A DNA stretch of 12,765 nt from DATBHZ01 sp036557185 (GCA_036557185.1 DATBHZ010000009.1:1-12765); one strand, 5' to 3'. Positions 5,142-12,743 are shown, counted from the first letter of the stretch. Made by a program: numbers and translations. The notes: generated by a model not told the origin, from the letters alone.

Positions 5142-6362
5142 GTGCTCCGACGCGCCGTGTTGACGTTGTCCGCGATCACGTGCCTCGCGGCGTGCTCGTC
5201 GGGCTCCTCGAGCGCCTCGAAGAGCGCAGGCTCGGCGACCACCGCGTCGACGAGCTCGACCACGTCGACCACGCTCGCCGCCGTCCCGCCTCCCGATCTC
5301 GCCAAGGCGCGGATCATGCTCACACGGCTGGCCACGGTCGACCAGCCGACGGCGCTCGCCATCCGCAGCGGTGACCCCACGCTGTACGTGACCGAGCAAG
5401 CCGGGCAGGTGCGCGCGATCCGCGACGACCAGCTCATCCCCACACCGGTGCTCGACATTCGCGATTTGGTGCGCAGCGGCGGCGAGCAAGGACTGCTCGG
5501 GATCGCGTTCTCGCCGGACGGCTCGACGATGTATCTCGACTACACCAACACGAACGGCGACACGCGCGTCGTCTCGTACGCGGTGCGGACCGACGGTTCG
5601 GTCGAGACGGGGTCGCGACGTGAGATCCTCGCGATCCCGCAGCCGCAGGCGAACCACAACGGCGGCAACCTCGTCGTCGCGAACGACGGCTCGCTCTACG
5701 TCGCGATGGGCGACGGCGGGAGCGAGGGCGACCAGGGTCCCGGGCACGCGCCCGGCGGCAACGGCCAGTCCGTCGACACCTTGCTCGGCAAGATCCTCCA
5801 CATCGACCCGTCGCCGTCGTCCGGACCGCCGTACACGATCCCGTCGGACAACCCGTTCGCACACGGAGGCGGGCGCCCCGAGATCTGGGCATACGGCCTG
5901 CGCAACCCGTGGCGGTTCTCGTTCGACCGCACCACCAACGACCTCTGGATCGCGGACGTCGGGCAGAACAGCTGGGAGGAGATCGACTACGTCCAGGGAG
6001 GCAACGCCGCGGGCCGCAACTTCGGGTGGAACATCTGGGAGGGCACGCACCGCTACCGCGCGGGCAACGCCCCGAACGTGACGATGCCGATCGACGAGTA
6101 CCCGCACAGCAGCACGAGGTGCTCGATCAGCGGCGGGTTCGTCTACCGCGGCACGCGCATCCCGGACCTCGTCGGCGCGTACCTCTACGGCGACTACTGC
6201 GGGTCCGGCATCCAGGCGCTCACCCAGGCGAACGCGAAGGTGGTCGGGCGCCGCGACTTCCCGCTCGACGTCCAGCAGGTCGTGTCGTTCGGCGAGGACG
6301 GCGCCGGCGAGCTGTACGTGCTCTCCCAGCAGGGCGGCGTGTACCGGATAGACCCGGCCTGA
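5142..6362 (+). CDS. PQQ-dependent aldose/sorbosone dehydrogenase-family lipoprotein
   Basis: 406 residues from the GTG at 5142 (409 from a TTG at 5133; numbering below uses the longer form). The N-terminus is a lipoprotein signal: RR, a hydrophobic stretch, then the lipobox LAAC with Cys21, so the protein should be anchored outside the membrane. A Ser/Thr/Ala-rich linker (22-50) leads to a six-bladed beta-propeller of the glucose/sorbosone dehydrogenase family, relatives of soluble PQQ glucose dehydrogenase and YliI. Signatures: LLGIAFSPDG (121-130); NHNGGNL with the likely catalytic His175; YVAMGDGG (189-196); LLGKILHIDP (217-226); AYGLRNPWRFSFD with Arg257; and ISGGFVYRG (332-340). The likely activity is oxidation of aldose sugars with PQQ, but the substrate cannot be told, and no PQQ-synthesis genes are nearby. 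The gene stands alone on the plus strand, divergent from the mutase-like gene and convergent with the SDR, and interrupts an otherwise minus-strand cluster. Confidence 0.9.
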   Translation: MLRRAVLTLSAITCLAACSSGSSSASKSAGSATTASTSSTTSTTLAAVPPPDLAKARIMLTRLATVDQPTALAIRSGDPTLYVTEQAGQVRAIRDDQLIPTPVLDIRDLVRSGGEQGLLGIAFSPDGSTMYLDYTNTNGDTRVVSYAVRTDGSVETGSRREILAIPQPQANHNGGNLVVANDGSLYVAMGDGGSEGDQGPGHAPGGNGQSVDTLLGKILHIDPSPSSGPPYTIPSDNPFAHGGGRPEIWAYGLRNPWRFSFDRTTNDLWIADVGQNSWEEIDYVQGGNAAGRNFGWNIWEGTHRYRAGNAPNVTMPIDEYPHSSTRCSISGGFVYRGTRIPDLVGAYLYGDYCGSGIQALTQANAKVVGRRDFPLDVQQVVSFGEDGAGELYVLSQQGGVYRIDPA

Positions 6363-6383
6363 ACTGGCGGCTGCGCCGCCAGT
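6363..6383. terminator. Bidirectional terminator hairpin between convergent genes
   Basis: ACTGGCGGC (6363-6371) and GCCGCCAGT (6375-6383) form a perfect 9-bp stem with a 3-base TGC loop. The hairpin starts immediately after the plus-strand TGA (6360-6362) and lies 9 bases beyond the minus-strand TAA (6393-6395). No T-tract is present on either side. The strong stem and its placement between two convergent stops make a shared terminator the best explanation. Confidence 0.7.
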
Positions 6384-6392
6384 CTGAGGCGC

Positions 6393-7190
6393 TTACTCGA
6401 TGCTGCGGCTCACCTTTGCGGCGATCGACCGCGTGATCCTCGCCGGCATGACGGAGGAGAACGCGGCCGTCGCCGTGTTGAGCGCGCCTGGAATGCACAC
6501 CGCGCGGCCCCGGTCGTAGTCGGCGAGCGCGTGCGCCACCACGTCGGCGGCTTCCTGCCAGAAGAAGTCCGGGACGGTCGAAGAGTCGACGCCGGCGTGC
6601 TGCTGGAACCCGGTGCGCGTGAAGCCGGGCGCTAGGACGAGACAGCGCACGCCGAAGGGCCGGAGCTCCTCGTGCAAGGCTTGCGAGAAGCTGCTCACGA
6701 ACGCCTTCGTCGCACCGTACGTGGCAATGCGCGGCGACGGCTGGTAGCCGGCGATCGACGAGACGTTGATCATGCCACCCGTCCGTCGTTCGACGAGCTG
6801 TTCTGCAGCGGCATGGGCGAGTCGCATCAACGCGATCACGTTGAGACGGATCTCGTTCTCTCCCCTATCGACTGGCAGCTCCCAGAACGTGCCGTAGGTG
6901 CCGAACCCGGCGTTGTTGACGAGCAGGTCGACCGGACGGTCGAGTGTTCGGACGCGCTTCTCGACGCGCGCGAGCTGTTCGCCATCGGCGAGGTCTGCCG
7001 TGAGGATCTCGGCCTGCGCTTCGAAGCGCTCGGCCGCGTCGGTAGCGACGGCTTCGAGCCGCGCGGTGTCGCGGGCCACGACCACGAGGTCGTAACCGCG
7101 TTCGGCGAGCGCCAGCGCGAACGCGCGCCCGATACCTCCGGAGGCGCCCGTCACGAGCGCCAGCGGGCGCCCGTCATCAGTCCTTGTCAT
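6393..7190 (-). CDS. Short-chain dehydrogenase/reductase (SDR), classical type
   Basis: 265 residues from the ATG at 7190, a normal length for a classical SDR. That start has a strong GGAGGG 7 bases upstream and puts the Rossmann motif near the N-terminus; a GTG at 7226 would overlap thrC and adds 12 unneeded residues. Motifs: TGASGGIG (14-21), Arg40 after the second strand (suggesting NADP(H)), NNAG (92-95), Asn117, Ser145, Tyr158 and Lys162 (YGATK). The general look (DltE/COG0300-like oxidoreductases) gives no substrate. The C-terminal tail (about 245-265) is basic and mildly amphipathic. The gene begins 25 bases after the thrC stop on the same strand, so it is probably the last gene of the argS-lysA-hom-thrC operon. 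No known step of threonine or lysine synthesis needs it. Confidence 0.92.
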   Translation of the reverse strand: MTRTDDGRPLALVTGASGGIGRAFALALAERGYDLVVVARDTARLEAVATDAAERFEAQAEILTADLADGEQLARVEKRVRTLDRPVDLLVNNAGFGTYGTFWELPVDRGENEIRLNVIALMRLAHAAAEQLVERRTGGMINVSSIAGYQPSPRIATYGATKAFVSSFSQALHEELRPFGVRCLVLAPGFTRTGFQQHAGVDSSTVPDFFWQEAADVVAHALADYDRGRAVCIPGALNTATAAFSSVMPARITRSIAAKVSRSIE

Positions 7191-7197
7191 GAGTCCC

Positions 7198-7203
7198 CCC
7201 TCC
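7198..7203 (-). promoter_or_regulatory. Ribosome binding site deciding the SDR start
   Basis: GGAGGG on the minus strand, part of a GGAGGGGGG run, 7 bases before the ATG at 7190. It supports that start over the GTG at 7226, which lies upstream of it. Confidence 0.7.
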
Positions 7204-7215
7204 ACCAGCGGCGAG

Positions 7216-8283
7216 TCAGGACGCACCCAGCTCGGCCGCGACAGCTTCGAGCGTCGGCTCGACGCTCTCTGCCATCGTCACCTGGTCGATCACCCGCTGC
7301 GGGTCCTTGAGACCGTGGCCGGTAACCGTGCACACCACGGTCTCGCCGCGCTCGACGAGCCCTCGTCCCGCCGCCTTGCGCAAGCCCGCGACCGATGCGG
7401 CCGATGCGGGCTCGACGAACACACCCTCACTCGCGGCGAGCTCGCGGTACGCGGCGAGGATCTCGTCGTCGGTGACGGCCTCGATGGCACCGCCGGACTC
7501 GTCGCGCGCGGCGACGGCGGCATCCCAGCTCGCCGGGTTGCCGATCCGGATCGCGGTCGCAATCGTCTCGGGATGCATCACGCGCTCGCCGAGCACGATC
7601 GGCGCGGCGCCGAGCGCCTGCCAGCCGAGCATGCGCGGCGCGCGCTTCGAACTCCCGAGCTCGCGGTACTGCTCGTAGCCCTTCCAGTACGCGGTGATGT
7701 TGCCCGCGTTGCCGACGGGGATGCAGTGCGCGTGCGGCGCGTCGCCGAGGACGTCGATGATCTCGAACGCGGCCGTCTTCTGGCCCTCGATGCGAAACGG
7801 GTTGATCGAGTTGACGACCTCCACACCGTCGAGCGACCCGAGCTCGCGCACGACGGTCAAGGCCTCGTCGAAGTTGCCGCGCACGGGAACGACCTTGGCG
7901 CCGTGGATGAGCGCCTGCGCGAGCTTGCCGAGCGCGACGTGCCCCTCGGGCAGCACGACACCGCACGTGAGCCCGGCACGAGCCGCGTAGGCGGCCGCCG
8001 ACGCCGAGGTGTTGCCGGTCGAGGCGCAGACGACGACCTTCGCGCCCGATTCGACGGCCTTGCTGATCGCCATGGTCATGCCGCGGTCCTTGAAGGACCC
8101 GGTCGGGTTCAGCCCCTCGACCTTGAGATGCACGTCGAGCCCGAGCTCCTCGGAGAGACGCTCGGCGTGCACGAGCGGCGTGTTCCCCTCGAGCAACGTG
8201 ATCACGGGCGAGCCGGGCTCGATCGGCAGGTGCTCGCGGTAGGCCTCGATGACGCCGGGCCAGCGTGCGCCCTCGACAGTCAC
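7216..8283 (-). CDS. thrC: Threonine synthase
   Basis: 355 residues, the size of the shorter, actinobacterial/Bacillus-type threonine synthases (fold-type II PLP enzymes). It converts O-phospho-L-homoserine to threonine plus phosphate. PLP-binding Lys65 lies in TGSFKDRGM (61-69); the STGNTSASAAAYA segment (88-100) and the phosphate-binding GNAGN loop (191-195) are intact. An N-terminal TPLV (35-38) and GSPVITLLEGN (24-34) are also typical. The start is GTG at 8283, overlapping the hom stop as GTGA, so translation should be coupled to hom. Because its substrate is phosphohomoserine, the organism must have a homoserine kinase. None of the classical type follows thrC; the SDR follows instead. 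Identification is firm. Confidence 0.96.
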   Translation of the reverse strand: MTVEGARWPGVIEAYREHLPIEPGSPVITLLEGNTPLVHAERLSEELGLDVHLKVEGLNPTGSFKDRGMTMAISKAVESGAKVVVCASTGNTSASAAAYAARAGLTCGVVLPEGHVALGKLAQALIHGAKVVPVRGNFDEALTVVRELGSLDGVEVVNSINPFRIEGQKTAAFEIIDVLGDAPHAHCIPVGNAGNITAYWKGYEQYRELGSSKRAPRMLGWQALGAAPIVLGERVMHPETIATAIRIGNPASWDAAVAARDESGGAIEAVTDDEILAAYRELAASEGVFVEPASAASVAGLRKAAGRGLVERGETVVCTVTGHGLKDPQRVIDQVTMAESVEPTLEAVAAELGAS

Positions 8284-9578
8284 TGCTCGTCGCCCATGAC
8301 GCGCAACACCGAGCCGACCCGGTGCACCGAGTCGACGTCGCGCAGGGCGTGCACCGTCGCTCGGAGGTCGGCCTCACGCGCGAGGTGGGTGATGAAGATC
8401 AGGCGGGCTTCGTCGCCCTCGGGCGCGCCGACCTGCTGCATGGACTTGATCGAGACGCCGTGCGCGCCGAACTTGTCGGCGATCGCCGCGAGCACGCCCG
8501 GCTGGTCGGCCACTTCGAGCTGCAGGTAGAACTGGCTCGCGACCTCGTCAATCGGGAGCACCGGTCGCCGCACGAGCGTGCCGATCGTGGCGCCGCGCCC
8601 GCCGCTGACCAGGTTCTTCGCCGCGTCGATCAGGTCGCCGAGCACGGCGCTGGCCGTCGGGCTGCCGCCCGCGCCGCGCCCGTAGAGCATCAGCTCCCCC
8701 ACCGCGTCGGCTTCGATGAACAACGCGTTGAACGACTCGCGCACCGACGACAGCGGGTGGCGATTGGGCAGCATCGTCGGGTGGACGCGCACCGCGACAC
8801 CGTCGGGCTGCTCCTCGGCAACAGCGAGCAGCTTCACCGTGTAGCCGAGACGCTCCGCGGACGCGATGTCTGCGTCGGTGAGCTCGCTGATGCCTTCGCG
8901 GTAGACGTCACCGGCGACGACGCGCGCGCCGAAGGCGATGCTGGCGATGATCGCCGCCTTGGCGGCTGCGTCGAAGCCCTCGACATCCGCGGTCGGATCG
9001 CGCTCCGCGTACCCGAGCGTCTGCGCCTCGGCGAGCGCGTCGTGGAACGACGCACCCGACTCGGCCATGCGCGTGAGGATGTAGTTCGTCGTTCCGTTGA
9101 CGATGCCCATCACGCGCCGGATGCGGTCGCCCGCGAGCGACTCGCGCAAGGGCCGGATCAGCGGGATGCCGCCTGCGACCGACGCCTCGAAGAGGATGTC
9201 GACGCCCGCGCCCTCGGCCGTCTGGAAGAGCTCGCGGCCGACGTTCGCGAAGAGCTCCTTGTTCGCGCTGACCACCGGCTTCCCGGCCTTCAGCGCCTCG
9301 ACGATCAGCTCCCGCGCAGGCTCGATCCCTCCGATGACCTCGACCACGATGTCGATGTCCGGATCGTCGACGACCGCGGCGCCGTCGTTGGTGAACGCGC
9401 TCGCCGGCAGCGGAACGTCGCGCTCGCGCGACAGGTTGTGCACGGCCACGCGCGAGACCTCGAGCCTCACGCCTGCGCGCGCTTCGATCATGTCGGCGTG
9501 ATCGGCGATGAGATGCACGAGCGCGCTGCCCACGTGACCGCACCCGAGCAACCCGACCCGCACGACGTCCTCGGTCAT
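8280..9578 (-). CDS. hom: Homoserine dehydrogenase with C-terminal ACT domain
   Basis: 432 residues, the monofunctional Gram-positive type, not fused to aspartokinase. It reduces aspartate semialdehyde to homoserine, the branch leading to threonine and methionine. The NAD(P) loop is GLLGCGHVG (9-17). The catalytic domain has VSANKELFA (103-111), NGTTNYILT (161-169) and the E-R-D-P-T-A-D-V-E-G-x-D-A-A-A-K segment with Lys207. An ACT domain begins around residue 349 (LEVADQPGVLAAIADKFG) and probably mediates feedback inhibition by threonine, as in Corynebacterium. The ATG at 9578 starts just before the nucleotide loop. It lies 55 bases after the lysA stop, a gap containing a bulged hairpin, and overlaps thrC by 4 bases. 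Identification is firm; allosteric control is inferred from the domain. Confidence 0.97.
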   Translation of the reverse strand: MTEDVVRVGLLGCGHVGSALVHLIADHADMIEARAGVRLEVSRVAVHNLSRERDVPLPASAFTNDGAAVVDDPDIDIVVEVIGGIEPARELIVEALKAGKPVVSANKELFANVGRELFQTAEGAGVDILFEASVAGGIPLIRPLRESLAGDRIRRVMGIVNGTTNYILTRMAESGASFHDALAEAQTLGYAERDPTADVEGFDAAAKAAIIASIAFGARVVAGDVYREGISELTDADIASAERLGYTVKLLAVAEEQPDGVAVRVHPTMLPNRHPLSSVRESFNALFIEADAVGELMLYGRGAGGSPTASAVLGDLIDAAKNLVSGGRGATIGTLVRRPVLPIDEVASQFYLQLEVADQPGVLAAIADKFGAHGVSIKSMQQVGAPEGDEARLIFITHLAREADLRATVHALRDVDSVHRVGSVLRVMGDEQ

Positions 9579-9590
9579 AGGAATGACAGT

Positions 9591-9621
9591 TTGTCGCGTC
9601 CGTTCCTCGCGAGACGGACAA
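9591..9621. repeat. Bulged inverted repeat in the lysA-hom gap
   Basis: On the minus strand TTGTC-CGTC (9621-9613) pairs with GACG-C-GACAA (9600-9591): 9 base pairs, one bulged base (9596) and a 12-base loop. It fills much of the 55-base gap, the longest intercistronic gap in the operon, and ends about a dozen bases before the hom ATG. It could be an RNA hairpin tuning hom expression or an operator. There is no T-tract and no threonine-rich leader peptide, so classical attenuation is unlikely. Confidence 0.4.
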
Positions 9622-9633
9622 GATTGCAGGACA

Positions 9634-10878
9634 TCAGAGGGTGTCGAGCCGGACGAGATCGTCGAGCGTCTCCCGGCGCACGACGACCCGAGCCCGCCCG
9701 TCCCGGACGAAGACGACGGCCGGTCGCAGGACCTTGTTGTAGTTGCTCGCCATGGACGCTCCGTACGCTCCCGTGACCGGGGTGACGAGCAGGTCGCCGG
9801 GGTGGACGTCGGCGGGCAGGTGCGCGTCCGTCACGATGATGTCGCCCTGCTCGCAGTGCTTGCCCACGACCGTCGTGACGAGCGGTCGCGGCTCGGCGAT
9901 GCGCGACGGCAGGTACGCCTCGTAGCCGGCGCCGTACAGCACGGGGCGCGGGTTGTCGCTCATGCCGCCGTCGACGGCGACGTACGTGCCGACGCCCGCG
10001 ATCGTCTTGACCGTCCCCACTCTGTAGACGGTGATCGCCGCGGCGGCCGCGATCGAGCGGCCGGGCTCGACCATCACCCGCCGATCGCCGATGGCTTCGT
10101 GCACGACTTGCGCGTACTCGGCGAGGTCCATCACCGGGTCGCCCGTGAGATAGCGCGCACCGAGGCCGCCACCGAGGTTGAGCAGCGGCACGGCGACGCC
10201 CGTGTCCTGCTCGCAGCGGTCGGCGAACTCGGCGACCACCGCGGCAGCTTTCGCGTACGAGTCGAGGCGGTACACCTGCGAGCCGATGTGGCAGTGGATC
10301 CCGCCGAACGCCAACGCGTCCGAGGCCACGACCCGGCGCACGGCGTCGAGCGCGGCGCCCGTCGCCACCGAGAAGCCGAACTTCGATCGCTCGGTGCCCG
10401 TCTCGATGTATTCGTGCGTGTGCGCCTCGACACCTGGGGTCGCCCGCACGAGCACCTGTCCGCCGAAGCCGAGACGCTCGAGACGCTCGATCTCGTCGAA
10501 CGAGTCCGCCACGATCGTGGCGACGCCCGCCTCGCGCGCCGCGGTGATCTCGTCCTCGCTCTTGTTGTTGCCGTGGAAGACGAGGCGCTCGGGCGGGAAC
10601 CCGGCCGCGAGCGCCACGTGCATCTCTCCTCCGGTCGCTACATCAAGCTTCAGGCCCTCTTCGGCAACGAGACGGGCCATGGCCAGGCAGAGGAAGGCCT
10701 TGCTCGCGTACGCCACGTTCTCCGCGCCGAACTGGCCCGCGTACTCGCGGCACCGCGCGCGCAGGTGGTCCTCGTCGTAGACGAAGAGCGGGGTACCGAA
10801 CTGGGCGGCAACGGCCTCGAGGTCGAGCGCGAGCAGGGCGGTCGGCACGAGCGACTGGTCGAACGGCGCGTCGCTCAT
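9634..10878 (-). CDS. lysA: Diaminopimelate decarboxylase
   Basis: 414 residues. It catalyses the last step of lysine synthesis, meso-diaminopimelate to L-lysine plus CO2, as a PLP enzyme with an alanine-racemase-type barrel and a C-terminal beta domain; active sites form across a dimer. Seen: Schiff-base Lys60 (AYASKAFLC), HIGSQ (197-201), the glycine-rich NLGGGLG (234-240), EPGRS (271-275) and the C-terminal YGASMASNYN (372-381). The cysteine/glutamate motif normally written CESGD reads CEQGD here (Cys342-Asp346), so the serine is glutamine. The ATG at 10878 overlaps the argS stop (ATGA), implying coupling. Some LysA proteins have extended N-termini; this one begins directly before the barrel. 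Identification by sequence and by the argS-lysA-hom-thrC context is strong. Confidence 0.96.
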   Translation of the reverse strand: MSDAPFDQSLVPTALLALDLEAVAAQFGTPLFVYDEDHLRARCREYAGQFGAENVAYASKAFLCLAMARLVAEEGLKLDVATGGEMHVALAAGFPPERLVFHGNNKSEDEITAAREAGVATIVADSFDEIERLERLGFGGQVLVRATPGVEAHTHEYIETGTERSKFGFSVATGAALDAVRRVVASDALAFGGIHCHIGSQVYRLDSYAKAAAVVAEFADRCEQDTGVAVPLLNLGGGLGARYLTGDPVMDLAEYAQVVHEAIGDRRVMVEPGRSIAAAAAITVYRVGTVKTIAGVGTYVAVDGGMSDNPRPVLYGAGYEAYLPSRIAEPRPLVTTVVGKHCEQGDIIVTDAHLPADVHPGDLLVTPVTGAYGASMASNYNKVLRPAVVFVRDGRARVVVRRETLDDLVRLDTL

Positions 10879-12551
10879 CCCGGCGCTCCCTCGGTGTCAC
10901 CGTCCAGACCGTCGTCGAGCCGCTCCATCATGTCGGGCGCGTGCACGCCGAGCAGCGCGAGCGCGTCCGCGAGCCCGACCCGGCACGCCTCGGCAAGCCA
11001 CAGCCGCGCCTGGGTGAGCGGCACGTCGTCGCTGATGACCCGACAGTCGCGGTAGAAGCCGTGGAACTTTCCGGCGAAGTCGCGCACCCAGGTGGTCACA
11101 CGGTGGGGAGCGCGCAGATGGGCCGCGTGGACGACCACGTCGGGGTAGTCGGACAGCGCGCGCAGGAGGTCGAGCTCGCGCTCGTGGACGAGCGGCGACA
11201 GGTCGACGGCGTCGATGGGCTTGCGGGCGACGTGGAGGTCGGCGGCCTTCCGCCCGATCGACGCGATCCTGGCGTGCGCGTACTGCACGTAGTACACGGG
11301 GTTCTCCATCGACTGCGCAGTCACGACGTCGAGGTCGAACGTCTGCGCGGTGTCGATGCTCTGGAGCAGGAAGGTCAGGCGGGCGACGTCGGGATCGACC
11401 TCGTCGAGGATGTCGGCGAGCGTGATCACGTCACCCGCGCGCTTCGAGAGCCGCACGAGCTCACCGCCGCGCTCGAGCTTCACGAGCTGGCCGAGGATGA
11501 TCTCGGGCTCGGGCCGGTCGTCGTCGCCGAAGCCGAGCGAACGCAGCCCGACCTGCAGCGACCGCACCTGGCCGTGGTGGTCGGCGCCCCAGATATCGAT
11601 GAGGTGGTCGAACCCGCGGGCGAACTTGTCGCGGTGGTAGGCGAGATCGTTGGCGAGATACGTGGTGGTGCCGTCACTGCGGACGAGCACGCGATCGCGG
11701 CTGTCGCCCATCGCCTCGCTCGCCAGCCACAGGGCACCATCCTTCTCGAACGTATGCCCGCTCGCGCGCAGCGAGTCGAGCACCGCCGTCACGTCCCCGC
11801 GGGCGTGGAGCACGCGCTCCGAGAACCACGTGTCGAAGTGCACACCGATGCGGCCGAGGTCGTCGCGGAGCTGGCGCACGACGTCGTGGTAGCCCCACTC
11901 GCGCGCCTCCTCGTCGGTGACGGCGTCGCCGAGCTCCTTGCGCATCCGCTTCGCCATCTCGGCGATGTACGCGCCGTGGTAGCCGTCTTCGGGCAGCTCC
12001 GTGCCGTGGTACCGGGCGAGCAGGGAGGCGGCGAAGGTGTCGAGCTGCGATCCGGCGTCGTTGAGGTAGTACTCACGGTGCACCATGGCGCCCCGGGCCG
12101 CGAGCAGGTTCGCGATGGCGTCGCCGACCGCCACCCAGCGGCCCCCGCCCGCGTGGAGGGGTCCGGTGGGGTTGGCCGAGACGAACTCGAGGTTGATCGC
12201 GACGCCCTCGTACTCCCTTCCCTTCCCGTAGGAGCCGACGTCACGGACCACCTCGCGCAGCACGTCGTGCAGCCAAGAGGGGTCGAGAAAGAGGTTGAGG
12301 AAGCCTGGCCCGGCGACCTCGACCCGCGTCAGGTACGGGACAGATGCGCGTTCGAGCTGGTCGGCGATCCGCTGGGCGACCTCGCGGGGCGGCGCCCCGG
12401 CGCCGCTCGCGAGCACCATTGCGACGTTTGACTGGAAGTCACCGTGTTCGCGGCTCTTGGTGGGAACGACCTCGATCGGGCGCGCCGGCTCGGAGAGTCC
12501 GGCAGCGGAGATCGCGTCCCTGAGAGCGGCTGCGAGTTGGTCGGCGATCAC
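10875..12551 (-). CDS. argS: Arginyl-tRNA synthetase
   Basis: 558 residues from the GTG at 12551, a normal length for this class I synthetase, which attaches arginine to tRNA-Arg. The frame stays open to an ATG at 12713 (612 residues), but those 54 extra residues are Arg/Ala-rich and unlike any ArgRS N-terminus. The family's N-terminal additional domain begins directly after the GTG (IADQLAAALRDAI). Numbered from the GTG: VAGPGFLNL (79-87); the HIGH-type motif NPTGPLHAGG (127-136); YYLNDAGSQ (161-169); WGADHHG (321-327); the KMSKS-equivalent RLSKRAGD (367-374); and the anticodon-binding C-terminal domain ending DALALLGVHAPDMMERL (529-545). The stop overlaps the lysA ATG by 4 bases. It is the first gene of the operon seen here. 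Identity is certain; the start is likely but not proven. Confidence 0.96.
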   Translation of the reverse strand: MIADQLAAALRDAISAAGLSEPARPIEVVPTKSREHGDFQSNVAMVLASGAGAPPREVAQRIADQLERASVPYLTRVEVAGPGFLNLFLDPSWLHDVLREVVRDVGSYGKGREYEGVAINLEFVSANPTGPLHAGGGRWVAVGDAIANLLAARGAMVHREYYLNDAGSQLDTFAASLLARYHGTELPEDGYHGAYIAEMAKRMRKELGDAVTDEEAREWGYHDVVRQLRDDLGRIGVHFDTWFSERVLHARGDVTAVLDSLRASGHTFEKDGALWLASEAMGDSRDRVLVRSDGTTTYLANDLAYHRDKFARGFDHLIDIWGADHHGQVRSLQVGLRSLGFGDDDRPEPEIILGQLVKLERGGELVRLSKRAGDVITLADILDEVDPDVARLTFLLQSIDTAQTFDLDVVTAQSMENPVYYVQYAHARIASIGRKAADLHVARKPIDAVDLSPLVHERELDLLRALSDYPDVVVHAAHLRAPHRVTTWVRDFAGKFHGFYRDCRVISDDVPLTQARLWLAEACRVGLADALALLGVHAPDMMERLDDGLDGDTEGAPG

Positions 12552-12713
12552 AAGAGGGCGGCTCGGGTCGCGGGTGGCACGAGGATCCGGGCCAGCATCG
12601 CACACGCGCCGTGCAAAGAACGCGACGAAATCCGACCGGCCCGGCGCCGGCTCCGACCTGGCTCGGCGGGCCGACAACTGCGCGCCGTGGCGGGCGGAGG
12701 CCCCGCGACCCAT
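12552..12713 (-). other. argS leader or alternative N-terminal extension
   Basis: A 162-base stretch in frame with argS, from an ATG at 12713 to the preferred GTG at 12551. If translated it adds 54 residues, 11 of them arginine, with no recognisable domain. A candidate -10 (TAGGGT, 12728-12723) would place the transcript start about 3 bases before this ATG, allowing near-leaderless translation. Either it is an untranslated leader of about 165 nt or a lineage-specific extension. I see no Shine-Dalgarno before either start. Confidence 0.35.
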
Positions 12714-12722
12714 GGTGCGAGC

Positions 12723-12728
12723 ACCCTA
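12723..12728 (-). promoter_or_regulatory. Candidate -10 element for the argS operon
   Basis: TAGGGT on the minus strand (TANNNT pattern), about 170 bases upstream of the preferred argS start. No -35 match is visible at the expected spacing. Position ahead of the first gene of the operon is the main support. Confidence 0.3.
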
Positions 12729-12737
12729 TGTGGCCGG

Positions 12738-12743
12738 TAGGCT
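12738..12743 (+). promoter_or_regulatory. Candidate divergent -10 element at the right edge
   Basis: TAGGCT within CCGGTAGGCTGG on the plus strand fits the actinobacterial -10 pattern, with an ATG at 12756 and a GTG at 12762 a short distance downstream. It suggests a divergent gene starting at or beyond the right edge. Too little sequence remains to test this. Confidence 0.3.

Noticed and set aside
5052..6107. Minus-strand ORF of 351 codons opposite the lipoprotein
   Set aside because: It is the antisense shadow of a gene with clear GSDH motifs and a signal peptide, and it would overlap the start of the mutase-like gene.
7191..7226. GTG at 7226 as the SDR start
   Set aside because: It overlaps the thrC end and adds 12 residues before the Rossmann fold. 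The ATG at 7190 has a strong Shine-Dalgarno at normal spacing.
8265..9776. Long plus-strand ORF (503 codons) opposite hom; similar long antisense ORFs at 820-1890, 7189-8529, 9583-11055 and 10941-12431
   Set aside because: They mirror strongly supported minus-strand genes. Their translations are Arg/Asp/His/Val-rich low-complexity products typical of the antisense frame of GC-rich codons, with no recognisable domain.
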